Positions 23,161-34,984 of a stretch of 59,056 nt of DNA are shown here, one piece after another; the first letter of the stretch is position 1; every line of letters starts with the position of its first letter. Origin of the DNA: Priapulus caudatus. Its lineage: Eukaryota > Priapulida > Priapulimorpha > Priapulimorphida > Priapulidae. The stretch spans positions 101,725 to 160,780 of the forward strand of contig NW_014577720.1 in NCBI RefSeq assembly GCF_000485595.1. Direction: 5' to 3'. Under the pieces are notes generated by a model. The model did not search any database and had not been told where the DNA came from. It saw nothing but the letters and a program-made list of their open reading frames with translations. A program made the position numbers and the translations under genes.

Positions 23161-24907
23161 ATTTTTTTCTTTTCCCACTGAGATCTCTTCTCCACTGCAT
23201 GATGGAAGTATGCTCATCCATTATTGTTCTTTTTATGAGGGGGGCATCCTGTATATTCAGCTTATTACACAGGTTTTCCTTGTACTATTAAAAGTGATCG
23301 CATAGTCTTGCTGAAGATTGTTCAAGTAAAACATGAAGTAAAAATTGACATGGAGTATACACTGAAGATCATTTTATCATGAACACCACAAAGAGAACAC
23401 AAGAAGCTTCTGGATTTTTTTTCTTCAGAAAACAACGTGTGGATATAATTTATAATGTTATCTACATTAGGAAAACAACATTTCTTAAAAAAACAAGGCT
23501 TATGAATTAACATGAGGTAAATGAGTTCATATAACAAAGAAAACATTGCTTATAAAAGAAAATTACTTTTCTACTACTGTTGTATGCACAAGTAGAGTAA
23601 CTACACAATGATTCTGTCATTAAAGGAGAACGAAATACAGAAATTGACCTCATAATATGTGAAGAGAACATGACAGATTTGGGTATGTTTTTTGGTATGT
23701 TGCATTATGAGTAAACTGGCAAGAATTTCTATGGAAAAAAATGAAGCAGTTACCATGATGACAACAAACTTCAAACTAGTCACACACATAAAAGGAATAT
23801 TAAACAAACTTTCATTTACATGTGAACAACCCTTTGAACAAAATGTTCACCAAACATGGTAAATGATAAATCTTGGGAATAAACGAAACCGAAACAATAC
23901 ATGTATAAATGTTTTCATTTTTACAGGATGTATAGTAATACACTACATATACATGTAGTTTGTATTTAGAACAAGAGCCCCATGGAGCTTCGCGCTCACC
24001 TGAGATTGCGCATAAGCATTTGACGCAACCTCCCTCTAGTGCCATTAGGGGGTACATCAGCAGTGGAATAACTGTGAAATTCTAAACTGTACTAGACATA
24101 GACAATTGAACCCATGTGCATTGTCAGAACAACTTGTAATTGTATCCTGTGCCTTTAAGACGATTGCTGCCAAGTTAGGTTAAAATCTGACCGTGCAATT
24201 TAAAGAAGATGTAATGTCTACCTTGGCCCCTTGCCCAATTTGTTACTCCCATCAGGGGTCCAATCAAGGCCATCTGGAGAATTGTGATGCAAATGTTGGT
24301 TTTCATGATGTGCCCCCTCTCCAATTTTTACTCCCCACCCCAGGCCACAAGGTCATCCCAGGAAGTACCATGAACAAATTTTATTCTTCACCTTTAAAGG
24401 TATCCACACACAACATGACTTGACTGTACTATTTCTAAATCTGGAGAAGATTTTTGAAATTTACATTATTTTCACTCTTGTGGGCCTTCCCCCAGGCCCC
24501 CATAGGGGCCACGAAGATAACTTCATCCACTAGGCATCCCCTACCCCTAAGGGTGATTCTTGCCAAGTTAGTTAAAATCTTTTCTTTTCCTAAAAGTTTA
24601 GTGGCAAAAGATCAATTTTTCTCAGGAAGAAATTTGATATCTAATGGCATACAGATTATAATTCGTTTAAAAGTGAAAGTATGTTAGTCCTTTTTTTCAT
24701 GCGCCACTCTTTATAATCGTTTCTGGATGATTGTGGCTTGTAATTGCATCCATATTTAAGACTAGAGTGTGTATATTAAGCTTCAGTTTGATAAATAATG
24801 CAATGTAATTTGTTTGAAATAAGTTCCCAACCCTAGAAACTTGCAGGCAAAGATTTGGATCCCTTGGTATCACTTCAAGTCTTTGGGGCTCGACAAAAAA
24901 AAATTTA
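23161..24907. other. Non-coding stretch with one dispersed repeat
   Basis: No gene is recognised. At 23968-24056 an ACAAGAGCCCCATGGAGCTT...GCTCACCTGAG string resembles a widespread molluscan interspersed repeat. Confidence 0.5.
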
Positions 24908-25893
24908 TCAGGCAAAATCCACATCCCAATAGCCTGAATTGAGCTGATTCAAGAGTTCCAATCGAAATTCTCTGTAAGATAAATAGCTAGTGGGCAAATC
25001 AATTGTCCCACTACACGTATGGGCAACAATACGTCGCTCCAGTCCATGAAGTGCAACATACTGCACTTCTATGGCAGGAACTAGCATTGTATCGCTGCCT
25101 GTCGTAAACCTCAGAAATTTGGCCAACGTCTCATCAGCCATTGACTGACCGTAATGTGCGCTTTAAAATATCTGTGACTGATCGCTGCACACCGGTATTT
25201 GGAAGGGCATTAAGTCGCGCAATTACTTTTTGCCAGGTTGGTTTCTGGGCAATGTACACATCAAGTACGCCAGCTGGCGACTGAAGCTCTTCAAACTCTT
25301 TAAGTCTCCCCAGATCCATTGAGTTTAAAACATACTGTGGTCTTTGCAACAGTGCTACTCTTGCACACCCAACACACATATTCCTGACATTTGCTGGAGT
25401 GACAAGTTGCTTGATACCGTATCGAGAGAAGATTCCCAGTAGAATGTCTTCGCACTCGTCGTCAAATGCGTCGACCTCTAGTCCATTGGCTACGACATCT
25501 CCTTCTCCCTTGTCCAAGGACCCAATAAACCCTTCCACCAGTAGTGTGTCATTAACACTGGTGGCCCCAAACAGTGCTGCCAAAATGCAGGGCTTCGAAA
25601 TAGAAATGGGAAAATACTGCTGGTGCAAATAACCCGCATACAAATTTTTTCCCATAGTAGCATAATCTTCACTTGTCAGGTCTGCGTGGTTTAAGGGATG
25701 GACTTATCTTTCCCCTTCAAAGTATCTGTTAAAAACATATTGCCAGAAGGAGGGTAGTGCATCACACATGATTCCATTTTCATCTACACCTTCCCCAGCA
25801 AATTTGAAGTTATACGATTCACCAACCAATGTGCAATCTCTGAACTGTCTCATCATGTCCTCCACAATATTTAGTCTCCTTATGCGAATCGTC
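24908..25893 (-). pseudogene. HECT-like ubiquitin-ligase gene fragment 2
   Basis: An exon opens at 25893 after a TTTTCCTCTAG acceptor. It encodes RRLNIVEDMMRQFRDCTLVG, NFKFAGEGVDENGIMCDALP and FWQYVFNRYFEGE, the start of a divergent HECT domain. It continues with YAGYLHQQYFPISISKPCIL, NMCVGCARVALLQRP and, after a one-base shift at ~25138, LAKFLRFTTGSDTMLVP and AHTCSGTIDLPTSYLSYREF. The TC in HTCSGTIDLP is the expected catalytic cysteine. An in-frame TAA lies at 25704-25706. With one stop and one frameshift the gene is inactive as read, although nearly the whole ~300-residue HECT domain is preserved. Confidence 0.65.
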
Positions 25894-26968
25894 CTAGAGG
25901 AAAAAAAGAAGAAAACATCAATACATTTGTTGTTTTATATCCTATTAAATGGGTTGTCAAATTTAATTTATTTCACTTTATGACACCTGATATTTTATGA
26001 AATGTACTTATAAAATGCATTGAATTATACAGCTTTTTATAGAGAAATTGCTAAGCATACATTTGACCTTAGTTCTTGACACATGACCTCTATCCAATTA
26101 CAAACTACAGGCATGAAAATGACCGGTAAAGAAAACACTGAAAACCCCCGAGGCGGGGGAGGGTGTGGGAGATTTTTTTTAATTTTGGGGGTTAGAATCA
26201 TGCAATCTGGTGCATTCTGTAATGAGACTTAACCTTATATTTAAAGAGAATCTGGATTAAGATAATTCCATATAGCAGAACACATACCGAAACAGGATCT
26301 GAATAAACATTTTTATCAATAACAGCAAGCAGAAAGGGGCATTTAAAAGGAACAAATGTGATAAAAGATGTATGCATAACACTTTTATTAATAAAACGTG
26401 AGGTGAATAAGCAACACATTATCAATTTCTCATAATCCCAATTTACTTTTCTAGACTATAAGTTGACTTTTATCAATACAGAATGAAGAATTCCTTTCTA
26501 TAAGTGGTTTGGTCCATAAGTCATCTTCATTTTTTATCTACATACATGTACATTAACTCTTAACGAGTTTTAGTAGCTCTTTCAGACAATTCCATGAAAA
26601 AAGTACAAAGATTTATCTAACCCCTTTTGGAAACAAAATATTCTAATAATAAATATTGATATGGTTGTACAGTACATAGTGTAGCAAGATTGGTGTGTGT
26701 ACAAAACTACATGTACACTTAACAAAAAAACAACAACAAAAAACCCCAACCAGAACTGACCTTACACATTCCTTTGTTTGGTTTGTTTGGTTAGTTTCTT
26801 AATATGAGCTAGTCTTGACCGCTTTGCCGCCTCTTCTGACTCGAGAATCTGCCTAAGCTAAAACACGCTACATCGTACACGCAAGCTACCGTTTATAATC
26901 TACATGCTAAACACTGCAACTAACCCAACCCAGACTAATTTCAGCCAAATCTAGCTACACTTACTACT
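25894..26968. other. Non-coding stretch
   Basis: AT-rich with no supported gene. A C-run/G-run hairpin (CCCCCGAGGCGGGGG) lies near 26144-26160. Confidence 0.55.
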
Positions 26969-27229
26969 CTATGTAAACATCTGTAAAACACATGTTACAG
27001 TATCCGGACCGCAGGCCTTGTTTGGGTTGATTCTACTGAGAAGCGTTTTCACACCAGCTTTATCTATGGTGATATCGCCAATAGATGGTTTCGGTTCACA
27101 TTGAATGTCAGTAATGTTACTGGTGTTTTCTTGGGTGAACACAGACTTGAACTGGGCGCTCAGGAGTGGAGCTGCGGGTTTTCGAATCTGCGTATAGTTT
27201 TCCACTCTGCCGAAGAGGTGATATTCCAA
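26969..27229 (-). mobile_element. Non-LTR retrotransposon fragment (reverse transcriptase N-terminal edge)
   Basis: The frame carries LSAQFKSVFTQENTSNITDI, then GVKTLLSRINPNKACGPDTV. The INPNKA.GPD string is the hallmark leading into RT motif 1 of Jockey/CR1/RTE-type LINEs. Neither the endonuclease nor the YADD part is nearby. It is a short internal relic. Confidence 0.7.
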
Positions 27230-27624
27230 TATTGTATGCTTTTTGAGATTTAATATTATAAGTATAATAAAATGTATTTTAATTCAAGCCTATTTTACTC
27301 TACATATGCATTACAAATGTAATACGTATTATTACGTGTTAGTAACTGAAACTGTGATCACTTTTGTACAATATTATAAAGGACGAAATATACGATCCAT
27401 GCAAAAGTAGAAACGCGTGGCACGGAAACGAAACACGACTACAATTTGGTCATAAAACATATTTTGCAAAACAAATATAATGTAAAATCTTAAAGTTATT
27501 ATTTACATTTACAAATAATCTATTGTTGATGTACAAATCGAATTATTACCGTGCACATGGCACTAGTCGTGAAATTGCCGTTTCGTTTTATCTGCTGGTT
27601 CTTAATATATACGAAGGTACTTCG

Positions 27625-28029
27625 TAAAACCTGGTTTTATTAATTCCTAAAACCTGGTTTTACGACCTAAAACCTAGTTTATCGATCGATAAAGTCGATG
27701 TTACGTCCTAAAACCATGTTTATCAAATTGAACTATTAATATTGGCCGATAAACTCGGTTTTACATCCTAAAACCAGGTTTTACGTCGATAAATTGGGTT
27801 TTACGGTCGTAAAACTAGGTGTTACTTCCTAAAACCAGGTTTTACGTCGATAAATTGGGTTTTACGGTCGTAAAACTAGGTGTTACNNNNNNNNNNTTTA
27901 TCGATCAATAAACTAGGTTTTAGGTCGTAAAACCAGGTTTTAGGAATTAATAAAACCAGGTTTTACGTCGATAAATTGGGTTTTACGGTCGTAAAACTAG
28001 GTGTTACTTTCTAAAACCAGGTTTTTCGA
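27625..28029. repeat. Array of 14-15 bp palindromes inside a large inverted repeat
   Basis: Modules of the type TAAAACCTGGTTTTA recur about every 20-22 bases, separated by 5-8 base spacers such as CGACC, CGTCGA and CGGTCG. Roughly eighteen modules are visible. A longer repeat (TAAAACCAGGTTTTA, CGTCGA, TAAATTGGGTTTTA, CGGTCG, TAAAACTAGGTGTTA) occurs three times. Positions 27625-27693 and 27897-27965 are inverse complements over 69 bases with one mismatch, flanking the N gap. No coding capacity is seen. Confidence 0.9.
27887..27896. other. Assembly gap (10 N)
   Basis: Ten Ns lie inside the palindrome array, so its true length is unknown. Confidence 0.99.
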
Positions 28030-28117
28030 ATAATGGCACAAACCGCTTTCCATATCAGAGCACAAGAAAGCGTTTGCAGGAATTATTGAAAGAGCAGAGG
28101 CACCAACTTTCTGCGTT

Positions 28118-28516
28118 ATGTGTGGCATTTTGTCCACTGTGAAGAACACGATAACTTATCTGAAAGTGATGAATATTTTTCGCAAGGACGGTCCGCTATG
28201 CCACGGTAAAGAAATGCGATGGCAGAAGGAAAGGCAACTAGCAGATGGGCACATATGGTCTTGCCGTAATCAGCGATGCAGACGTCGAGTGACCATTCGT
28301 AAAGGCAGTTTCTTCGAGAACAGTCGGCTGCCTTTAAAGACCATACTCGCCTTAATCTATATGCTTGCAATGGATTTGCAAATAAAGCATGTGAGAGACT
28401 ACATACCAGAACTGGCAAGGACGACGGTGACCGATTGGTATAACTTCTGCCGCGATATGTGCACTCAACGGCTCCACCGAGATCCGGTTGTTTTCAGTGA
28501 CAGTTTGCTACCCTGA
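28118..28516 (+). pseudogene. Merlin/IS1016-like transposase, N-terminal half
   Basis: The frame reads DGPLCHGKEMRWQKERQLAD, IWSCRNQRCRRRVTIRKGSF and FENSRLPLKTILALIYMLAM, with VRDYIPELARTTVTDWYNFC. This is the zinc-ribbon plus helical N-terminus of Merlin-type (ISXO2-like) transposases, in which W-x-C-x-x-x-x-C-x-x-x-x-S/T-x-R-x-GSFF precedes the DDE domain. The domain breaks off after RLHRDPVVFSD at ~28505. The catalytic half follows immediately, but on the opposite strand. Confidence 0.75.
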
Positions 28517-28763
28517 CTTTCACATGCCTTTCTATCAGCTGAACCAACGTCGTATGTTTCGTATCCTTCACAATGTAGACGACGCATTTCTTTGTGTGTC
28601 GCTCCATGGTTCCGAAAACCCATTGGTCTGCTGCGGGAGCCTTGTCGCGGTTGTATTTTTCTTTTCTTCCGAAATAAACTTTCGTCAATTTCGATAAGGT
28701 TTTGTCCATTGAGCGTTCGTAGCCAGTTGTACTTATTAGAAGAACATTAGCAAGTCTTAACAA
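28500..28763 (-). pseudogene. Merlin-like transposase, catalytic segment, inverted
   Basis: On the minus strand NGQNLIEIDESLF (first catalytic Asp in IEIDES) runs into an A-rich frame change near 28660. It continues KYNRDKAPAADQWVFGTMER, KKCVVYIVKDTKHTTLVQLI and ERHV. This is the DDE portion expected to follow the N-terminal half on the plus strand. The join at ~28500 is thus an inversion breakpoint. The segment ends before the second and third catalytic residues. Confidence 0.75.
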
Positions 28764-28820
28764 GTTTTTTTAGCTCTTCAAAGGCCATCAGCAGTGCTGT
28801 CATGTGTTCATCAACACCGA

Positions 28821-29189
28821 CTAGGTTTGGAATGTGGTGTTCGTTCTCTCGATCATTCTCTTGGTTAGTCGTATCTCATTCTTGATGTCCTCGAGATTCA
28901 GCCTGTAGTGCAAAGCAAGAAGTTTGACAGTGTCTAAAAACTTCTTAGACTTTGGATCAAGGGCTGCCAGTGAACGGAAGATCTCCAGATTTTCCTGACA
29001 GAAACGTCTGTTCAGTTCCCCAAGAAAGACATCAACTGTTGGGATAAGAATGGCAGTTTTTATGCTTGTGTCTGTAACAGAGGCATGCTTTACGAGTTTG
29101 GACAAGACTACGAAGTCATCCATTCTAGCAGGTGGATTGGCCAACAATCTACGGTTGTTGTTGCTCCAACATTTCAGTTTACTTTGCAT
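28821..29189 (-). pseudogene. hAT-type transposase C-terminal fragment (ZMYM1-like)
   Basis: The frame carries LIPTVDVFLGELNRRFCQEN, then FRSLAALDPKSKKFLD and LALHYRLNLEDIKNEIRLTK. It resembles the region of hAT/ZMYM1-like transposases after the catalytic core (ELxxRF ... LxxLxP ... FLD ... LA.hY). No BED finger or catalytic motif is nearby. Confidence 0.5.
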
Positions 29190-29230
29190 TGCTAGATCTA
29201 ACGATTTCTGTAAGTAATCGTTGAATTATA

Positions 29231-29393
29231 GGAGAGAAACAGTATAAGTGTGATCTGTGTGATGCTGCCTTTGCATTTCTAAGTAGTGTCAAGAAACACA
29301 TGAGAATTCACACAGGAGAGAAACCATATAAGTGTGATATGTGTGATGCAGCCTCCTTTTTAAGTAGTGAGAAACGGGGTCATACCCATATGT
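29231..29393 (+). CDS. C2H2 zinc-finger exon fragment
   Basis: It follows an ATTATAG acceptor-like site. It encodes GEKQYKCDLCDAAFAFLSSV, then KKHMRIHTGEKPYKCDMCDA. One complete finger (CDLC...H..H) with a TGEKPYKC linker is followed by a second that is degenerate: the first His is displaced and no helix follows. It is probably a stranded exon of a poly-C2H2 gene on the plus strand. Confidence 0.6.
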
Positions 29394-30582
29394 TCCGGTA
29401 CCTATGTGACTCACCCCAGGTACTTATTTTTTCCGGTACCGACGTTTCCCGGTACCTATTTTTCCCCATATTAAAAGGGGGTATTTTTCCCTATATTTAA
29501 GGTCATGAGAGAATAAAACTATGCTCAGTATGTCTCCCTTAAAATGTCTTTTAACACAAATGAAATAATACTGAATTACAGCACTAACCCTTTAAATACG
29601 GGACTCAAAATTCTTTCGCAAACGAAAAAAATTTGAATCAATCTCAAAATTAATCGCATTCATTATAATATATTAATCTTTTTATGCATGGAGCCCATTT
29701 CCCAATGATAAATTTTGATAGCCTTTGGTATTTGGAAATTCATATGGGCCAAATAGACTTTATTTTTTAAAATTCTTCCAGAAACCATGGAGATTTTTTT
29801 TTATCACTTTAGTGACCCTCATGGCACCGGTTGATTACAATAAAACATACTACTAAAACATAGACTTACTCAAACATACTATAACTATTTTATTTCTAAC
29901 TGTAAACGAACATTATAAACTATAAAACAATTCATTGCAGTTATAAGACATATTTCATGATATAATTCCATAATCAGTATTCAGCAGTGGACACCGTGGA
30001 CAGTCGAATTAGAATTATTTTCAGCAGTTCATTTAGTGACTTTTCAGCAGTTCAGTATAGACTTTTCAGTAGTTCATTAGTGACGTATTGGGTATTTTTT
30101 GACTGAGATTCTGTCACTTCAAGTGGAAGTAGTAGAAGCAATCAGATTTACCATCTGTGCACAGGTAGACCCTGCACTTCACAGAAAAATATTTTGTGCA
30201 GCGCAAGCATAATCTGTTCTTGCACTTCTTGGGGATTGTTGTCATTTGCCTTGTAAATGGCCTACACCATCGAAACGAATGACCACATGGACTAGCTTAG
30301 CACTGCGAACATGTTTCACCACATTAACCATGTTTTCTCTCAGCAATGGCTGAAGATTTGGGGTTCTCTGGATCAGGCACTTAGCAATCGCAAGTTTGAA
30401 TTTGTAGTATTCAACTGTAGTATAGTCACTGCCTTTTCAAGATGCCATGCATTTGAACAGCACATATCAACTAGGTGCAAGTGAAATCTCGTTCGGTTAC
30501 GTTTTAGTTCGTATTAATTAGTTACGTCAGGACAGTGCCCGACGGTGTGTAGGCACGTTATCGTTTAGGTGGTAATCAGGGG
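29394..30582. other. Non-coding stretch
   Basis: Immediately after the finger exon a CCGGTACC motif repeats about four times (29393-29458) among poly-T/C tracts. The rest is AT-rich with no supported gene. Confidence 0.55.
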
Positions 30583-30690
30583 CGGATCCAGGATTTTGTG
30601 ATGGGAGGGCCGACGTGTGTAACACGTCGTTGAGTAGGGGGGCCGGGGGGCATGCCCCGGGAAAATTTTGAATTCTAGAAGGCAGGAGAT
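30583..30690 (+). repeat. Dispersed repeat starting GGGGCGGATCCAGGATTTT
   Basis: The string CAGGGGCGGATCCAGGATTT, then GGGGGGCATGCCCCGGGAAAA, is a repeat that I recognise as widespread in aquatic invertebrate genomes. It is non-coding. Its length and edges are not certain. Confidence 0.55.
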
Positions 30691-31319
30691 ACGTTCTCTC
30701 GCATTTTAACTACCAAATGTATCTCCATGAATATTTCAAAATTACGCATTTTTAATGGTAGCATCTGTCACATTGGACTTGCTAAGTCTCTTTCTTAATA
30801 TTTTTTTGTGAGAAAAATGAAGCTTATCTTTTACTGTAAATTCTGTAGTTGATCTGTTGTGTTAATTATTATCGTGTACGCTCACTAAATGTGTGTTATC
30901 TTGTAGTGACTTGAATTATGTGTTACCGTATACAGGTAAAACTATATAGTGAACTAAAGTCAGAGTACCTAATCTAGACCAGTACCCAATCCCGACCCCC
31001 TTAAGAAAAAGACACCAGTGTGACCAAATACACGTTTCTATGGCACCATCGTGACACTATTTACAGAAGTATACACCTGTGTGAGCGATGTCTGTTTGTA
31101 ATCTGTTTAAAACAAATTAAAACATTGACAGTGTGTCCTGAATATCCTCCGTACCAAGAGGATACGTTTAATTTTACGACCAGTCTAATCAAAATGGAAA
31201 AAAACACAGTATCACATGTAATTGGAATTGACATTGTAATTGTCTTATCACATCGACGACACAATTTGATTGGTGCCCATGTATATAAGCTCAACCAGTA
31301 GACTTTACAACAATTTCAA

Positions 31320-34300
31320 ACGTTAGCGAAAGGGGTTTGAAAAATTCATCCTTCTGGGCTTGCGTCGTGCAAATTCATCCACAATGGCCTCGTAATTCAG
31401 CTGGATGTCTTTGTGGACAAATAGCAACAACTACACGTTCAGACGATCCTCCCCCATTGTGCTACGGTAGTCAGATTTCTGGTCAGTCGTTAGTGGTGGT
31501 GTAGGTGACCTCTGTGTTGGCGTAGGCGACCTTGGTGGTGGGGTAGGCGACCTCAGTGGTGGCGTAGGCAACCTCGGTGGTGGTGTAGGCAACGTTGGTT
31601 GTGACGGTGGTATAGTACCTGTAGAGAACCTCTGCTGATTACGACGTTGGTTCCTAGAACGGGTAGTAGGACTATGCCGTTGGCGTCTCCTTTGCCAGTG
31701 CTGAAAGTGTGGACGAGAGAAATTGTAAATGCCTCAAATTCACTTGAAATGAATATGAAATATTAATGAATGAGATTTACCATAATACTGTGGCCTCAAT
31801 GCAACACTATTCAAGCAATTTTGTTTGAGGAAGCCAAATTGAAAACGCTCTTACTTTCAAAAGGACCTGCACCTTCATCACAGAATCCAAAATTGAGGTC
31901 TGAAACCCCATGATTCCCATGGGCGAGAAAGATGGATGGACCCTAAACAACAATTTGTTTTTACTCACCCGTATCACAGGTAAAGGTGGTAAATCTGTGA
32001 ATTCATCCTCACTCAGTCTGTTGGTCACATTTGATGCAGGTCGAGAGGTGCTCTGTTGGGAAGAAAAGGAAATATAAAAATCTACCACATGACAGGTGAA
32101 TCAGGTATTCAATTGTGCTCAACCCAAGGTTATGGAATCGTTCCAAAGTTCACAACAAACATTGCCCATGTGGACGGTGATTTGTCACGGCAGCATGCCA
32201 TGGAAACGTCTGTGTGGTTGGTTGGGAAGGTGAATAAGCTGGTGATCACAGAGGCCTAAAGTGCACCGAAGTTAGGAATGTGCAGATTTATCATGTTTAG
32301 TTGATGATGAAAATGTAATTGATGCGTGATCGCTAAAATATTGTTGGCTCACATTCTTCCTATTCTTGACGAGCTATCCACTTACCGGTACTTGAAAATC
32401 TGGAAGATCGTCATCTGGTAGTGGTAAACTGTCACCAAGCTTCTCGTCGCCTTGTTCACGGAATAAGATCTAAAAATAGATATTAGATTGAATGTAGATG
32501 CATGGACGACAAAACCCAAATTTTGCCTTAATAATCCCGTGGTTGGTGTGGTTGTTTCCCAAAGTCCCTAATTGAATGTATGGCGAATAGGTTACCTTTT
32601 GGTACTGAAATATAACAGTGATTATACTTACTGTAGGAGTCCCAGCTGTCACATACTCTTCACTCTCAGATGGTTCACCGCCCAACCTATTCCCCTCCTG
32701 AAAGGTTACAAATAACAAAATTTGTTTATAACAAACAATATTTAACACAACTTGTGTAACATATTTTAATCATTAATTTTTAATTAATCACTAGCCATTA
32801 CGTTACTACATGTAGATGAACATCGTGATTCTCCATGGTGTAATGGTAGAGTTACTTATTCTAGCATCAAATAATTAATAATAAGTACCCACCACTTCAT
32901 CATTACATACCCAAGACACCAAAAGGACAATAGGAGTCATTATGCCAATAGCCTCCAATGTTTTTTCGACTGGCTGAATTGAGGAAACTGTACGGGTTGT
33001 CCCGCTTATATGTAAAACAAAATCTTTGGTGCATCTTTCCAACGAGCCAACAAAATCCACCAATATCTGCAAGAGAAAATAAAAATACATTATAAGATAA
33101 GAAACTGACCTCGGTAAAGTGGGTAGCACACTGCCTCCAACGGAGACGTCAAATGGCCTAATGCACGCCCGAGTTTGCATCAGTGTGCTACCCCTCGGTG
33201 TCATTACCAGCAACAACGGACATTGAGTAGAAAATAGTAGGAGCGCATCCGATGCTTAAGGCCATAATTTCTAAACTGCAAAAGTACACTCCATGAAAGT
33301 GTGGCATACATGTATGCCATGGTGCGCGCCAGTTATGATTGGGCAACATTTAGATTAAGAAATTCATACCCTCTGTGCATCACACACGACATGTATTCTG
33401 TAAATGGACGACAATACATGCAGACAAATCTAGGGCAGTAGAATGCACACACTTTACTTGAAGTACCGAAAAGTGGTCTTTTGTGGAAAACTTCCTGGTG
33501 TGGGTTTTCCCATCTGGTAATTTAATCCGAATAGGAAAACCAGTAAGGTTTTCATCTCTCAAATTCGATCTTCTCATTTCACGGGCCTGCAATAATGGGT
33601 ATAAAGATTAGAGAAGTGACAATGAAAAAATACCATTGTTGTACATGCAGCTGCTCACCATGAGCTTGACCAGTTGGGAGATCAAAGCTGCAGCAGCAAC
33701 TCGGCCGAGAATCGAACCAATTGATCGTGAAGCGAACACGTCACCCAACCACTACATCAATGTGTCAATGCTCATGCATTGCCCCATACTGTGAACCATC
33801 CCAAAAATAGGAAGCATGTTGTCCCTTTAGCATGTTTAGATTCCACATTCATTTAATAAAACCAATAAGGCGATAGAATTTGAAGCCACCTTCCACCTTA
33901 CTGTGCACAGGACAAAACTGTTTTTCAACCAACTAACACATGAATAAACTTGCCTCATCATTTTGCTTGATCGTCTCTTCTTCACGCTTCTTTCTATCTT
34001 TACGTTTTCTTTCCAATTCCTGAAATGAATTCAGAAGTACAATGTACGTCGATCAGATGAGCATAGAATGTCTAATAAATTATGCCTTCATCATGTCACG
34101 TCTGGATTCAAACCATGCAAACAGGGCATGGAATGACATCATAATTAGGGATCAGATTTCAGCCAAAGTCGATCATCGTAGGTCGGTTATAAACCATCAT
34201 AGAATGGTTTATAATGTCACCTGTTGATCAGTTTGAAGTGACTGTCGATATTCTTCATCCTGTTGACACCTCAGACAATCACCATCACCAGTAATCGTTT

Positions 34301-34938
34301 GGGAACATTTGGAGCATACAGAGCGGGTCTGAAATATGTGCATAATATTGTGACTGACACACCAATGCAAAACCATGAAGTAAATCACTTATTAAACTGT
34401 TTAAAAAGCTACAACAACAAAATAATTCAGTGCATTGCATGTAGCACCAGTTCAGTGTCAAAATTATATTTAATGCATTTTGTAGTGCAAGGACTGAAAT
34501 TAGTAATGTTCATGGATCATGGAGGAAACATACCCTTCTGACTGTCACATTTGCTGGGCCTGGTTCTGCAGCTGCGATCATATTTGCTAGGCCTGGTTCT
34601 GCAGCTGGGATCACATTTGCTGGGCCTGGTTCTGCAGCTGGGATCACATTTGCTGGGCCTGGTTCTGCAGCTGCGATCATATTTGCTAGGCCTGGTTCTG
34701 CAGCTGGGATCACATTTGCTGGGCCTGGTTCTGCAGCTGGGATCACGTTTGCTGGGCCTGGTTCTGCAGCTGGGATCACATTTGCTGGGCCTGATTCTGC
34801 AGCTTGGATCATATTTGCTAGGCCTGGTTCTGCAGCTGGGATCACATTTGCTGGGCCTGGTTCTGCAGCTGGGATCACATTTGCTGGGCCTGGTTCTGCA
34901 GCTGGGATTTCAATAGGATCCTGAAATGATATGAATTA

Positions 34939-34984
<46 letters not shown>

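Noticed and set aside
27625-28029. CRISPR-like array (short repeats with short spacers)
   Set aside because: The repeats are 14-15 bp palindromes, spacers are 5-8 bp and themselves recur, and the context is an animal genome.
33665-33760. Possible tRNA gene
   Set aside because: A B-box is present, but the A-box is weak, the spacing is short and no acceptor stem pairs. It is kept only as a low-confidence tRNA-like repeat.
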